A DNA stretch of 64,000 nt. Origin: an uncultured Tolumonas sp. (GTDB lineage: Bacteria > Pseudomonadota > Gammaproteobacteria > Enterobacterales > Aeromonadaceae). Under the pieces are notes generated by a model, which did not search any database, had not been told where the DNA came from, and worked only from the letters and a program-made list of their open reading frames with translations. The position numbers were made by a program, and so were the translations under genes. Shown piece after piece: positions 7,829-16,518 of this stretch; position 1 is the first letter of the stretch; each line of letters starts with the position of its first letter. The DNA lies in the NCBI RefSeq assembly GCF_963676665.1, contig NZ_OY781368.1, forward strand, positions 88,065 through 152,064, read 5' to 3'.

Positions 7829-9368
7829 GTTTGATGCGTCACTGTTACTTGATCTCACTACTGAGCTACCGCGATCGGTGCGGCAGGAACGTCTGGTTTC
7901 TGCGATTAAGGTTTATTTTGGTTGTGGCGCGGTCGGTTTACTGAAATTAGATGGCGATTGCCTCTGCCCGGTGGCGGTGGATGGTTTAGCGCATGAAACG
8001 TTAGGGCGCCGTTTTGTCGTGGCGCAGCACCCTCGTTTGGCGGCTATTTTATCCAGCCGTTCAACAGTGCGCTTTGAACCGGGAAGCCCGTTACCTGATC
8101 CGTATGATGGCTTATTGGATTCACAACGCGGCTTGCCATTACCCGTACACGATTGCATGGGGATCAGCTTGTATCTGGAAGGGCAGCTGTGGGGCGCATT
8201 AACGCTGGATGCTTTTGAAGGCACTGTGTTTGATGGTCAGGCTGCCGATAAATTAACACACTGCGCTTTTCTGGCCGAAGCCGTGGTGCGCATGAGTCGT
8301 TTGGAAGAAGAGATCCGGGCGTTGCGGGCGGGTAGCCGAGTCTCTGAAACCTTATTGCTGGATGAACAAAATGCCAATGATGGCGAGATCATCGGGCAAA
8401 GTGCGATTTTGTTGAAGTTATTGCATGAGTTGGATGTGGTTGCCAATTCTGAATTGCCAGTGCTGTTGCTGGGCGAAACTGGCGTAGGAAAAGAGTTATT
8501 TGCCCGCCGGTTACACAGTAAATCGCAACGACACAATGCACCGCTGATCCATGTCAATTGTGCGGCGTTACCAGAATCATTGGCGGAAAGTGAGTTGTTT
8601 GGTCATGTCAAAGGCGCATTTTCCGGTGCCATGAGTGATCGCCCCGGCCGATTTGAAGCGGCCAATGGCGGTACATTGTTTCTCGATGAAGTTGGTGAAT
8701 TACCGCTGACGGTACAGGCTAAATTGCTACGCACATTACAGAATGGTGAGATCCAACGACTAGGTGCGGATCAGCCGAGAAAAGTCGATGTGCGCATCAT
8801 TGCGGCAACCAATCGTCAGTTGCATGAACAGGTAAGAGATGGTCAATTCCGGGCTGATTTGTATCATCGCTTGTCGGTTTATCCGGTGCCGATCCCGCCG
8901 CTTCGAGAGCGCGGTAACGATGTGCTGTTACTGGCTGGAAATTTTCTGGAGCTAAACCGCGCTCGTCTTGGTTTTCGCAGTCTGCGATTATCACCCGCCT
9001 CTGAGCAGGCCTTATGCACTTATGACTGGCCGGGCAATGTGCGTGAACTCGAACATGTGATCAGTCGAGCTGCTTTGCGGGCAGTCAGCCGAGGTGCAGT
9101 CAGAACAGAAATTGTCACGCTGGAACCGGAACATCTGGCGCTGGATACCACAGTGATCAGTATGGCTAAAACAGAACAGACTTTGCTGCCGCAGGCTACG
9201 CAGGTCGAACAGGCTGTATCGCTAAAAATTGCTGTGGATGGTTACCAGCGTCAGATGATCCGCCAGACGCTGGAAGCCTGTCAGGGCAATTGGGCCAATG
9301 TAGCGCGACGGTTAGATCTTGATCCGAGTAATTTGCATAAACTGGCGAAACGACTGGGGTTGAAATAA
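7827..9368 (+). CDS. norR: NO-responsive sigma-54 activator NorR
   Basis: This 513-residue protein has a GAF domain (about 1-165, the NO-sensing non-haem iron domain of NorR), a central AAA+ domain (Walker A GETGVGKE near residue 215, the sigma-54 contact loop GAFSGA in place of the usual GAFTGA, Walker B GGTLFLDEVGE) and a Fis-type HTH at the C-terminus (WANVARRLDLDPSNLHKLAKRL). It activates sigma-54 promoters in response to NO. Here it lies upstream of norV on the same strand, unlike the divergent arrangement in E. coli. Its own leader carries the iterated sites. The serine variant of the GAFTGA loop occurs in other members of the family. Confidence 0.93.
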   Translation: MFDASLLLDLTTELPRSVRQERLVSAIKVYFGCGAVGLLKLDGDCLCPVAVDGLAHETLGRRFVVAQHPRLAAILSSRSTVRFEPGSPLPDPYDGLLDSQRGLPLPVHDCMGISLYLEGQLWGALTLDAFEGTVFDGQAADKLTHCAFLAEAVVRMSRLEEEIRALRAGSRVSETLLLDEQNANDGEIIGQSAILLKLLHELDVVANSELPVLLLGETGVGKELFARRLHSKSQRHNAPLIHVNCAALPESLAESELFGHVKGAFSGAMSDRPGRFEAANGGTLFLDEVGELPLTVQAKLLRTLQNGEIQRLGADQPRKVDVRIIAATNRQLHEQVRDGQFRADLYHRLSVYPVPIPPLRERGNDVLLLAGNFLELNRARLGFRSLRLSPASEQALCTYDWPGNVRELEHVISRAALRAVSRGAVRTEIVTLEPEHLALDTTVISMAKTEQTLLPQATQVEQAVSLKIAVDGYQRQMIRQTLEACQGNWANVARRLDLDPSNLHKLAKRLGLK

Positions 9369-9434
9369 CCCCACTTGATCCTGCTCAGCCAGCTGTTTTT
9401 CATTTTTCCTCTTTTTATCCTTCCTTCGTTTTTT

Positions 9435-9459
9435 GATGGCTTCCACCTTGTAAGCCATC
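9435..9459. repeat. Inverted repeat downstream of norR
   Basis: A perfect 8-bp inverted repeat (GATGGCTT / AAGCCATC) with a 9-nt spacer lies 67 bp after the norR stop. A T6 run precedes it and none follows. It may act as a weak norR terminator or a protein site. It overlaps a chance sigma-54-like TGGC-N7-TTG that lacks the key C. Confidence 0.4.
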
Positions 9460-9546
9460 AGATTGATATCATTGTAAATTTTTTCTATACAACTTAACGC
9501 TCATTGCCAATTTCTGCTGACTACTCAAAAAAGTCATTCCCTATAA

Positions 9547-9600
9547 CTTGCATTTGAAATGCATATTAAATTAAGATGCAAACACTGCATATGAGATGCA
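9547..9600. promoter_or_regulatory. NsrR-type operator cluster upstream of norV
   Basis: TGCATTTGAAATGCA at 9549-9563 is a perfect odd palindrome matching the NsrR core ATGCATTT-N-AAATGCAT. Half-sites AAGATGCA (9573-9580) and GAGATGCA (9593-9600) follow, ending 21 bp before the norV ATG. nsrR is encoded 3.4 kb downstream. These suggest NsrR repression of norV-norW. No NorR-type triple site is seen here. Confidence 0.62.
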
Positions 9601-9621
9601 CATTATATTGAGGACGAAATC

Positions 9622-11034
9622 ATGACTTTGCACGTTAAGAACAATATCTACTGGGTTGGCAAACAAGACTGGGAACTGCGCGAATTTCATGGCAGTGAAT
9701 ATTCCACCCATAAAGGCTCCAGCTATAACAGTTATCTGATCAAAGAAGAGAAGGTGGCGTTGATTGATACGGTGTGGAGCCCGTATGCCGATGAGTTTGT
9801 GACGAATCTGGCGAATGAAATTCCGTTGGAGAAAATCGACTTCATCATTGCCAACCATGCAGAAATTGATCATAGCGGCGCACTGCCAGCGTTACTGGCG
9901 AAAATTCCGAATACGCCGATTTATTGCACCGCCAATGGGGTGAAATCGCTGAAAGGGCATTTCCACCAAGACTGGAATTTCCAGGTTGTCAAAACTGGTG
10001 ACACCCTTGATTTGGGGAATGGTAAAAAGCTGGTGTTTGTCGAAGCGCCGATGCTGCACTGGCCAGACAGCATGATGACCTATATGACCGACGATGCGGT
10101 GTTATTCAGTAATGACGCGTTCGGTCAGCACTATGCCAGCGATCAGCTCTATAACGATCTGGTTGATCAAAATGAACTGCATAATGAATGTATTAAATAT
10201 TACGCTAACATCCTGACCCCGTTCAGCAAACTGGTGACGCAGAAAATTCATGAAGTATTATCATTCAATCTGCCACTGGACATGATCTGTACCTCACACG
10301 GCATTATCTGGCGCGATAACCCGGCGCAGATCGTCGAACAATATCTGAAATGGGCTGATTCTTATCAGGAAAATCAGATCACGCTGGTTTATGACACCAT
10401 GTGGGAAAGCACCCGCAAGATGTCGGAAGCAATTGCCTCTGGTATTCGCAAAGCCGACCCGAGCGTGACAATCAAACAATTCAATCTGGCGAATTCAGAT
10501 AAGAACGATGTATTGACGCAGGTATTTAAATCAAAAGCGATTTTGATCGGTTCACCGACTATCAATAACGTGATGTTGCCGCAAGTCGCCGCGTTACTGG
10601 AAGAGATCCAGGGTCTGCGCTTTACCGGTAAAACCGCCGCTGCATTTGGTAGCCATGGCTGGAACGGTGGTGCGGTGAATCGTATTACTCAGCGTTTGAA
10701 AGAGTGTGGTTTTAACACGCTGGAAGGCACCAAAGTGGAGTGGCGTCCGACACAAGAAGCACTGCAAGAATGCGAAGCCTACGGCAAAAATCTGGTGGCA
10801 CAATTGGGTGGTGTATCTGTTTGCGAAGCGAAACAAACGGTGACGACTGAATTGCCATCTATGGTTTGTCGCACTTGTTCATGGGTTTATGACCCGGCGG
10901 AAGGCGAAGTGAATCAAGGCGTTGAAGCGGGAACTGCGTGGGAAGATGTGCCTGAAAGTTTCCTCTGCCCGGTCTGTTTTATGGGCAAAGATGATTTCGA
11001 CCCGAAAACTGAAACTGTCGCCAAAGCAGCGTAA
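9622..11034 (+). CDS. norV: Anaerobic nitric oxide reductase flavorubredoxin
   Basis: This 470-residue protein has a metallo-beta-lactamase-like di-iron domain (ligand motif HAEIDH near residue 80), a flavodoxin domain with FMN (about 250-400; [31 protein letters not shown]) and a C-terminal rubredoxin with two CxxC pairs (CRTC and CPVC), as in E. coli NorV (479 residues). It reduces NO to N2O under anoxic conditions, with electrons delivered by NorW to the rubredoxin. GAGG lies just before the ATG. norW follows after 11 bp, so they form an operon. NsrR-type sites precede it. Confidence 0.96.
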   Translation: MTLHVKNNIYWVGKQDWELREFHGSEYSTHKGSSYNSYLIKEEKVALIDTVWSPYADEFVTNLANEIPLEKIDFIIANHAEIDHSGALPALLAKIPNTPIYCTANGVKSLKGHFHQDWNFQVVKTGDTLDLGNGKKLVFVEAPMLHWPDSMMTYMTDDAVLFSNDAFGQHYASDQLYNDLVDQNELHNECIKYYANILTPFSKLVTQKIHEVLSFNLPLDMICTSHGIIWRDNPAQIVEQYLKWADSYQENQITLVYDTMWESTRKMSEAIASGIRKADPSVTIKQFNLANSDKNDVLTQVFKSKAILIGSPTINNVMLPQVAALLEEIQGLRFTGKTAAAFGSHGWNGGAVNRITQRLKECGFNTLEGTKVEWRPTQEALQECEAYGKNLVAQLGGVSVCEAKQTVTTELPSMVCRTCSWVYDPAEGEVNQGVEAGTAWEDVPESFLCPVCFMGKDDFDPKTETVAKAA

Positions 11035-11045
11035 AGGAGACCATC

Positions 11046-12191
11046 ATGGCAGCACATCATCCGGTTGTGATCGTCGGCAGTGGTTATGCCGGTCTGCAAC
11101 TGGCGCGACAATTTCGCCGTCATGCACCAGCCACGCCTCTGGTTATAGTCTGCGCCGATGATGGCGCGGACTACCCAAAACCGCAACTGAGCCACGCGAT
11201 CAGTAAACGTCAATCAGCAACCGATCTGATCCGAAAATCGGCGAAAGAAGTCGCATTGGAATTAAAAGCGCTATTGCTGACCGGGCAACAGGTTAAAGCC
11301 ATTGACCCTGAGCGACAGGTGATCCAACTGGCGGAGCGGGAATTACCCTATCGGGATCTGGTGCTGGCCGTGGGGGCAGAGGCGTGGGTTCCGCCTATCC
11401 AAGGGGATGCCGTTGATGCGATCATTACGCTGAACAGTTTGCAACATTATCAGCAATATCAGGAACAATTGGCGAACAGCCAACGGGTATTGATCGTCGG
11501 CGGAGGTCTGATTGGCAGTGAGCTGGCGAATGATTTTCTGCTGGCCGGAAAACAGGTGACTTTGTGTGATCCGACAGATCGTTTGTTGTGTTCACTCACG
11601 CCTGATTTTGTCAGTGAAAGGCTGCACTCTGTGCTGGCACAAGCCGGCTGTAAATTTGCCTTTAATACGATGCTGGCATCGCTAGATCGGCGAAGTGATG
11701 GCCTGCTGGCGACATTCAGTGATGGCATATCGATTGTGGTTGATAGCGTAGAGTGTGCTGCCGGGTTACGTCCACGAACTACGTTGGCGAAAGCCGCGGG
11801 GCTGAATATCAATCGTGGCATTGTGGTTGATAAACAGCTGGCAACCAGCGCGCCACATATTTATGCGCTGGGCGATTGCGCAGAAATTGATGGGCGGTTG
11901 TTACCTTATTTGCAACCGATCACCGTGAGTGCGCAAGCGTTGGCGAAAACATTGGCTGGCGAACAGACGCGGGTGCAATGGCCGGTGATGCCGGTCAATG
12001 TGAAAACCAGCAGTTATCCGGTACAGCTAGCTGGTGAAGTACGTAGCGATGATCTGATCTGGCAGTTAGATGAAGACGAAAATGGCCTGACCGGGCAGGC
12101 ATTCCGACATGATGTATTAGTCGGTTTTGTCACCAGCGGGCAACATATCACGCGTAGTATGGCGTTGATAAAGCAGTTGGCTGAAAATTAG
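11046..12191 (+). CDS. norW: NADH:flavorubredoxin reductase
   Basis: This is a 381-residue FAD/NAD(P) pyridine nucleotide-disulfide oxidoreductase-fold protein, close to E. coli NorW (377). It shows the FAD-binding start VIVGSGYAGLQLAR, the central NADH-binding VLIVGGGLIGSELAND near residue 150 and the second FAD motif YALGDCAEI near residue 275. It passes electrons from NADH to the rubredoxin domain of NorV. An AAGGAG ribosome site precedes the ATG, 11 bp after norV. The next gene, an fpr-type reductase, follows after 80 bp and may be part of the same transcript. Confidence 0.94.
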   Translation: MAAHHPVVIVGSGYAGLQLARQFRRHAPATPLVIVCADDGADYPKPQLSHAISKRQSATDLIRKSAKEVALELKALLLTGQQVKAIDPERQVIQLAERELPYRDLVLAVGAEAWVPPIQGDAVDAIITLNSLQHYQQYQEQLANSQRVLIVGGGLIGSELANDFLLAGKQVTLCDPTDRLLCSLTPDFVSERLHSVLAQAGCKFAFNTMLASLDRRSDGLLATFSDGISIVVDSVECAAGLRPRTTLAKAAGLNINRGIVVDKQLATSAPHIYALGDCAEIDGRLLPYLQPITVSAQALAKTLAGEQTRVQWPVMPVNVKTSSYPVQLAGEVRSDDLIWQLDEDENGLTGQAFRHDVLVGFVTSGQHITRSMALIKQLAEN

Positions 12192-12271
12192 CCTAAGCTA
12201 TGAGTTAGGTTTTCGATTCAGTTACATTTGAGTTCTGATGCTTTTTATTTCCGTTAGGGTAAGGGGCGCAC

Positions 12272-13015
12272 ATGACAGACTGGGTAAACGGAAGAGTACA
12301 TGAGGTCATTCGCTGGAATGACCGGCTTTGTTCGATCAAAGTAAAAGCCGATTTAGCCCCGTATGTGGCGAGGCAATTTGGCAAATTGTCACTGATCATC
12401 GATGGCGAACGGGTAGGCCGCGCCTATTCGTTTGTAAACCCACCGAAAACGGAATGCCATGAGTTTTATCTGATCAAAATTCCGGAAGGCCGGTTATCAC
12501 CACACCTCTTTAATTTACAGCCGGGTGATGAACTGCAAATTTCGCATGAAGCCAGCGGGTTTATGACGTTAGCTGAAGTGCCTGAGGGGCGTGATCTTTG
12601 GATGATGGCAACCGGTACGGCCATTGGGCCATTTCTGGCCATTATTTCCGAGCAACAGGTGTTTCAGCGCTTTCAGAATATCGTGTTAGTGCATGGTGTA
12701 CGTGAGCGCGAAGATCTGACCTATCAATCACTAATTCAATCGTTTAAGACGCAATGGTTACAACGTTTTCGCTATATTCCGATTGTAAGCCGTGAAGAGT
12801 GCCCGGATATTCTGCAAGGGCGTATTCCAGCGTTACTGGACAATGGTTTGTTAGAAGCGTCGGCAGGTTTGGTTATTTCCCCAACTTGTACGCAAACCAT
12901 GTTATGCGGTAATCCGGCGATGGTGAAAGATACTTTTCATGCCTTAGAGCAAAAAGGGCTGAAAAAAAATCTCCGGCGGGAACCGGGGCACATCACCATG
13001 GAAAATTACTGGTAA
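12272..13015 (+). CDS. fpr: Ferredoxin/flavodoxin--NADP reductase
   Basis: This 247-residue protein (E. coli Fpr 248) has an FAD domain with RAYSFVNPP, a nucleotide domain with MATGTAIGPFLAII, and a C-terminus ending in ENYW, whose final aromatic residue stacks on FAD. It transfers electrons between NADP(H) and ferredoxin or flavodoxin. Its position after norVW suggests a role in supplying electrons during NO or nitrosative stress, for example to iron-sulfur repair, but that link is inferred. GTAAGG lies about 8 nt before the ATG. It converges on nsrR with only 4 bp between stops. Confidence 0.92.
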   Translation: MTDWVNGRVHEVIRWNDRLCSIKVKADLAPYVARQFGKLSLIIDGERVGRAYSFVNPPKTECHEFYLIKIPEGRLSPHLFNLQPGDELQISHEASGFMTLAEVPEGRDLWMMATGTAIGPFLAIISEQQVFQRFQNIVLVHGVREREDLTYQSLIQSFKTQWLQRFRYIPIVSREECPDILQGRIPALLDNGLLEASAGLVISPTCTQTMLCGNPAMVKDTFHALEQKGLKKNLRREPGHITMENYW

Positions 13016-13019
13016 GCAA

Positions 13020-13484
13020 TCAAGCCAGTTTTTTAGTGGGAATGGGAATGGCATCAACGTCGATCTGCAATATCGCAATGATCTGATCGGCGTTGTTCAC
13101 CAGATCGGACAAGGTAAAATCGTCCATCGCCGTCAGAAAGGCTTCCATTCCCACTTTTAAGGCATGCGTCAGCCGACAAACCGGTACTAATTTGCAGCCG
13201 GGCGAGCCGCAATCCACGCCATCCAGATTATTTTCTAAATCCCGGATCACCTGACCGATACGAATATCACGCGGTAATCGTGCCAGCGTAATACCGCCAT
13301 TTTTGCCGCGCACCGAACTGAGATAACCCAGACTCACTAACTGCACCACGACTTTTACCATATGGTTACGCGAGATGTCATAGTAGTTGCTGATCTCAAC
13401 CACACTACTTCGCGCACCGGGCGGCAAGCAGGCCATAAACATCAGGGTGCGCAAACCATAATCTGTATACGTGGTTAATTTCAT
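13020..13484 (-). CDS. nsrR: NO-sensing repressor NsrR (Rrf2 family)
   Basis: This is a 154-residue Rrf2-family winged-helix protein that starts MKLTTYTDYGLRTLMFMA and carries the NsrR stretch SRNHMVKVVVQLV and VRGKNGGITLARLP. The three cysteines in CGSPGCKLVPVC (C-x5-C-x5-C) match the iron-sulfur ligands of NsrR rather than IscR. It represses NO-detoxification genes until NO damages its cluster. It sits at the end of the NO island and convergent with fpr. An NsrR-like palindrome upstream suggests autoregulation. Confidence 0.93.
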   Translation of the reverse strand: MKLTTYTDYGLRTLMFMACLPPGARSSVVEISNYYDISRNHMVKVVVQLVSLGYLSSVRGKNGGITLARLPRDIRIGQVIRDLENNLDGVDCGSPGCKLVPVCRLTHALKVGMEAFLTAMDDFTLSDLVNNADQIIAILQIDVDAIPIPTKKLA

Positions 13485-13559
13485 TTTATTAGCTCATCAG
13501 AATTTACCCTGAAAATATATCACAACCTCATTCACAGCAGCGCTGTATCCGGTAAAAAA

Positions 13560-13578
13560 TAGATATTTCCAATGCATA
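13560..13578. promoter_or_regulatory. NsrR-like site upstream of nsrR
   Basis: The stretch at 13560-13578 contains ATTTCCAATGCAT, a partial match to ATGYATTT-N-AAATRCAT with the right half nearly perfect and the left half degenerate. It lies about 76 bp before the nsrR start and would allow autoregulation. Confidence 0.4.
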
Positions 13579-13605
13579 TTTAATGTGCGAACGGCATCAG
13601 CTCGG

Positions 13606-14037
13606 TTATAGCAGCGTTACTCCTGCCAGCACCAAATAGCGCGAGACTTTTGCGATAGTCACTAACAGCAGAAATGGCAGGAAAGGCTCGCGTAATACAC
13701 CGGCGATGACGGTCAGCGGATCACCAATAATGGGCACCCAGCTCAATAACAGCGACCACTTGCCATATTTAAGATACCAGCGGCTGGCTTTGTCCAGCTG
13801 CTCTGGTTTAACGGGAAACCAACGCCGCTGCTGGAAATGCTGCAGATACTTACCTAAATACCAGTTCAGTAATGAACCGAGAACATTCCCGACGCTGGCA
13901 ACCGTCAGTAATAACCCAACTGGGTAGTTATGACTCAGTAACAAACCCACCAAAACTGCTTCTGATTGTAAAGGTAAAATAGAAGCGGAAAGCAGGGCTA
14001 TGAGAAATAACCCGCCATAAACGGATAAATCAATCAT
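13606..14037 (-). CDS. YqaA-like membrane protein (DedA/VTT superfamily)
   Basis: This 143-residue membrane protein has about four hydrophobic segments. LLSASILPLQSEAVLVGLL near the start and the WVPIIGDPLTVIAGVLREP loop identify the YqaA branch of the DedA/SNARE-associated family, whose members are linked to membrane homeostasis and possibly lipid scrambling. The exact substrate is unknown. Its ATG overlaps the stop of the acetyltransferase gene (ATGA), so the two are translationally coupled. Confidence 0.82.
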   Translation of the reverse strand: MIDLSVYGGLFLIALLSASILPLQSEAVLVGLLLSHNYPVGLLLTVASVGNVLGSLLNWYLGKYLQHFQQRRWFPVKPEQLDKASRWYLKYGKWSLLLSWVPIIGDPLTVIAGVLREPFLPFLLLVTIAKVSRYLVLAGVTLL

Positions 14038-14525
14038 TCAGCCGTCAGCCACTGATGCATCACATAGGTGTCAACATAACCGTGTTGCTTGTGTCGATAG
14101 GCTTTCGGTACGGTGCCGATAATATTAAAACCCGCTTTCTGCCAGAGTTTGACGGCGACGGTATTTGTTGAAACCACCGAGTTGAATTGCATCGCCTGAA
14201 AACCGAGCTCTACCGCGCGTTGTTTGGAATGTTCGCATAACTGGGCTGCAATGCCACGCCCACGAAATTGCGGGTTAACCATATAACCGCAGTTACAGAC
14301 ATGATCGCCAGGGCCTGCGGCATTGGGTTTGATGTAATAAGAACCGGCAATCTGTTCATCAACCATAAAAACATAGGTTTCAGTCGGTAAGTCAAACCAG
14401 ATCTGAGCTGCCTGCGCTTCGCTCAATCCAGATGAAAATGCATAAGTTTCTTCCGCATCAATAATGCTTTTAAAAGTTGGCCAGAACTGAGGAAAGTCTT
14501 GTGGTGTCATAAGTCTGATGGTCAT
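14034..14525 (-). CDS. GNAT-family N-acetyltransferase
   Basis: This is a 163-residue GNAT protein with the acetyl-CoA pyrophosphate loop RGRGIAAQLCEHSKQRA near residue 95 and a C-terminal ATNTVAVKLWQKAGF-type segment (here STNTVAVKLWQKAGFN). The acceptor is unknown. I start at the ATG at 14525, where the domain begins (MTIRLMTPQDFPQFW). An upstream in-frame ATG at 14564 adds 13 residues outside the fold. It is the first gene of a two-gene unit with the YqaA-like gene. Confidence 0.85.
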   Translation of the reverse strand: MTIRLMTPQDFPQFWPTFKSIIDAEETYAFSSGLSEAQAAQIWFDLPTETYVFMVDEQIAGSYYIKPNAAGPGDHVCNCGYMVNPQFRGRGIAAQLCEHSKQRAVELGFQAMQFNSVVSTNTVAVKLWQKAGFNIIGTVPKAYRHKQHGYVDTYVMHQWLTAE

Positions 14526-14567
14526 GGTGTTTTCCGTTTTTAGTAGGTAAAAATCAGGTTTCACTGA

Positions 14568-15236
14568 CTAATAGGCGGGCGGGGTACTTGGGGCATCTTC
14601 TGGCCAAAGATCAGTAAAAACGACCTGTTCCATGGGTAAGCGTTTACCCCAGCCAAGAATATCCAAGAGTGGTTTTTCAGGAAATTGAGCCACGGAACCA
14701 ATACAGAGAATAGCAATTGGTGTTGCCCCTTCCGGCATTTTTAATAGTTTTGCTAATTTCTCAGGTTCAAAAAAAGAGACCCAACCTAAGCCAGCACCTT
14801 CGGCGCGTGCCGCTAACCACATGTTCTGGATAGCACAAGCTGCAGAAGCCAGATCCATCTCGGGCATGGTTCGGCGGCCAAAAATATGCGCTTCACGACC
14901 TTGCATTAACGCAATCACCACGACTTCCTGACAACTGGCAATACCTTCAATTTTTAACTTAAGAAACTCTTGCTGACGGCTGGGTAGCTGACTGGCTGTT
15001 GATTGGCGTTCTGCCTCTACTAAATCTGCAACTTGTTGCCGAATCTCCGGGCTCTTGATATGGATCATGCGCCATGGCTGCATATAACCCACAGACGGGG
15101 CAAAATGGGCGGCATGGAACAGGCGATCCATTAAACCTTCGGGTAGTTTTTCTTGTGTAAATTCGCGGATATCCCGACGTGCATAAATGGCCTGATAAAC
15201 ACCATCAATCTTTTCCTGACTAAAACGATGATCCAT
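14568..15236 (-). CDS. bluB: 5,6-dimethylbenzimidazole synthase
   Basis: This 222-residue flavoprotein has the nitroreductase fold. YQAIYARRDIREF at the start, PSVGYMQPWRMIHI, and MDLASAACAIQNMWLAARAE followed by GLGWVSFFEPEKL are the pattern of BluB. BluB cleaves reduced FMN with O2 to form the lower ligand of cobalamin. No cobalamin genes or riboswitch are next to it, so it may serve salvage or a pathway encoded elsewhere. A plain nitroreductase is the alternative but fits less well. Confidence 0.85.
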   Translation of the reverse strand: MDHRFSQEKIDGVYQAIYARRDIREFTQEKLPEGLMDRLFHAAHFAPSVGYMQPWRMIHIKSPEIRQQVADLVEAERQSTASQLPSRQQEFLKLKIEGIASCQEVVVIALMQGREAHIFGRRTMPEMDLASAACAIQNMWLAARAEGAGLGWVSFFEPEKLAKLLKMPEGATPIAILCIGSVAQFPEKPLLDILGWGKRLPMEQVVFTDLWPEDAPSTPPAY

Positions 15237-15439
15237 AAATTACTCGTGTGCTAAAAAATTAAATTGAACGTAATGGAATAAGCCAGTCGAAACAAGGTGT
15301 TCTTTTTCAATAACTCAGATCGCCTAGGCAAGTTATCTTATCTTCATTACCTGCTAACCTCTTACCGCTGGTTTTATATCGTGATATACCATTTACCGAA
15401 TCAGGTAGAGATTAATTATCGATGTCATAAGGAATTACC

Positions 15440-16150
15440 ATGAAATTAGCCATCATCAGTGGCGGGTCTAAGGGGCTGGGTCACGCGATAGCCGAAAAAC
15501 TTCTTGTGGCTGGTTATCAGGTGGTAGAGTTTTCACGGAGTGCGCCGCATGCGTATTCCATCAAACTGGATTTTTCCACGCCTGATCTTATGCTGCCGGC
15601 ACTATCGGCAAATTTAGAAACGTTGGCGACAAAACAATGGGATGAAATTGTCGTGGTCAGTAATGCTGCATCACTGAGCCCGATCGGGCCAACGTCGAAG
15701 AAGAACTCGATGGCGGTTTTAGCGAATATTAATATCAATTTCACCAGTGCCATTCTATTCATGAGTGAAGTGATAAAACACTTCCAATCACAGCCATGTC
15801 GGAAAGTAGTCGCCAGTATTTCATCCGGTGCGGCTTTAAAAGCCTATTCCGGTTGGTCGCTGTATTGTTCCGCCAAAGCGGGCTTGGAAAGTTATGTGCG
15901 CACAGTGGCCGTAGAGCAGGAGAATGAGACATCGCCGTTTGTGATGCTGAATATTGATCCCGGTGTGATGGATACCGACATGCAGTCGTTGATCCGCAGT
16001 TCACATAAAGACGATTTTCCGGCGGTGGATTATTTCATTCATCGGAAGGAATCGGGTGAGTTAAGAACGCCCGATCAGGTTGCTATTGGTGTGGTAAAAA
16101 TATTACATTCTGATGCAACGAGCGGCACGCGGATTGCCGTATTTAGCTGA
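15440..16150 (+). CDS. Short-chain dehydrogenase/reductase
   Basis: This 236-residue classical SDR has the cofactor motif SGGSKGLGHAIAEKLL at the start, the NAA motif near residue 75, and the catalytic Ser followed by YCSAK (the Y-x3-K pair) near residue 150. It resembles the benzil/sepiapterin reductase-like group, and the substrate is unknown. AAGGA precedes the ATG. A small membrane protein gene follows after 11 bp. Confidence 0.85.
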   Translation: MKLAIISGGSKGLGHAIAEKLLVAGYQVVEFSRSAPHAYSIKLDFSTPDLMLPALSANLETLATKQWDEIVVVSNAASLSPIGPTSKKNSMAVLANININFTSAILFMSEVIKHFQSQPCRKVVASISSGAALKAYSGWSLYCSAKAGLESYVRTVAVEQENETSPFVMLNIDPGVMDTDMQSLIRSSHKDDFPAVDYFIHRKESGELRTPDQVAIGVVKILHSDATSGTRIAVFS

Positions 16151-16161
16151 GTTAATGAGCC

Positions 16162-16485
16162 ATGCAGCAATCAAACAGCAAATATGTCATTTATCGGCAT
16201 GTGATCACCGGGGCGTATCAGGTTTTTGAAACCAACCATAAAAAAGAGGCGATCCGGTTTATCAAATCGATCCGATATCACATCATCAAAAAACCGCCGC
16301 TAGATTCTGGCTATTATCTGGTCATAAAAAGACAAGTCCGCATTCAAAACAATGAATTACTGAACTGGGTTAAAGAGCAAAAGCAGGCACAGACTTTTAC
16401 GCTGGAAGAGCAGAAAAAAATCGGGGCACTTGCGTTTGGATTATTGTGTGTCGTTATCGTGGTGGGATTTGTGATTATTCGATGA
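16162..16485 (+). CDS. Small protein with C-terminal membrane anchor, unknown
   Basis: I do not recognise this family. The 107-residue product is basic and polar over residues 1-85 and ends in one hydrophobic helix (GALAFGLLCVVIVVGFVIIR), which suggests a tail-anchored inner-membrane protein. It follows the SDR gene by 11 bp and shares its transcript. Its stop lies inside the downstream hairpin. Confidence 0.6.
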   Translation: MQQSNSKYVIYRHVITGAYQVFETNHKKEAIRFIKSIRYHIIKKPPLDSGYYLVIKRQVRIQNNELLNWVKEQKQAQTFTLEEQKKIGALAFGLLCVVIVVGFVIIR

Positions 16486-16510
16486 TATCGGTGCGGTGAC
16501 CGATATCATC
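16481..16510. terminator. Bidirectional hairpin
   Basis: A perfect 12-bp stem (GATGATATCGGT / ACCGATATCATC) with a 6-nt loop lies between the convergent small membrane protein gene and the yegD-like gene. No long T-run is present. Confidence 0.55.
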
Positions 16511-16518
16511 GGTCTGCA

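Noticed and set aside
9437..9451. Sigma-54-like TGGC-N7-TTG upstream of norV
   Set aside because: The conserved C of the -12 element is T here, and the match is part of a simple inverted repeat just after norR, far from norV, with no NorR sites nearby.
9461..9476. Possible FNR box (TTGATATCATTG) upstream of norV
   Set aside because: The right half does not match ATCAA at the required spacing.
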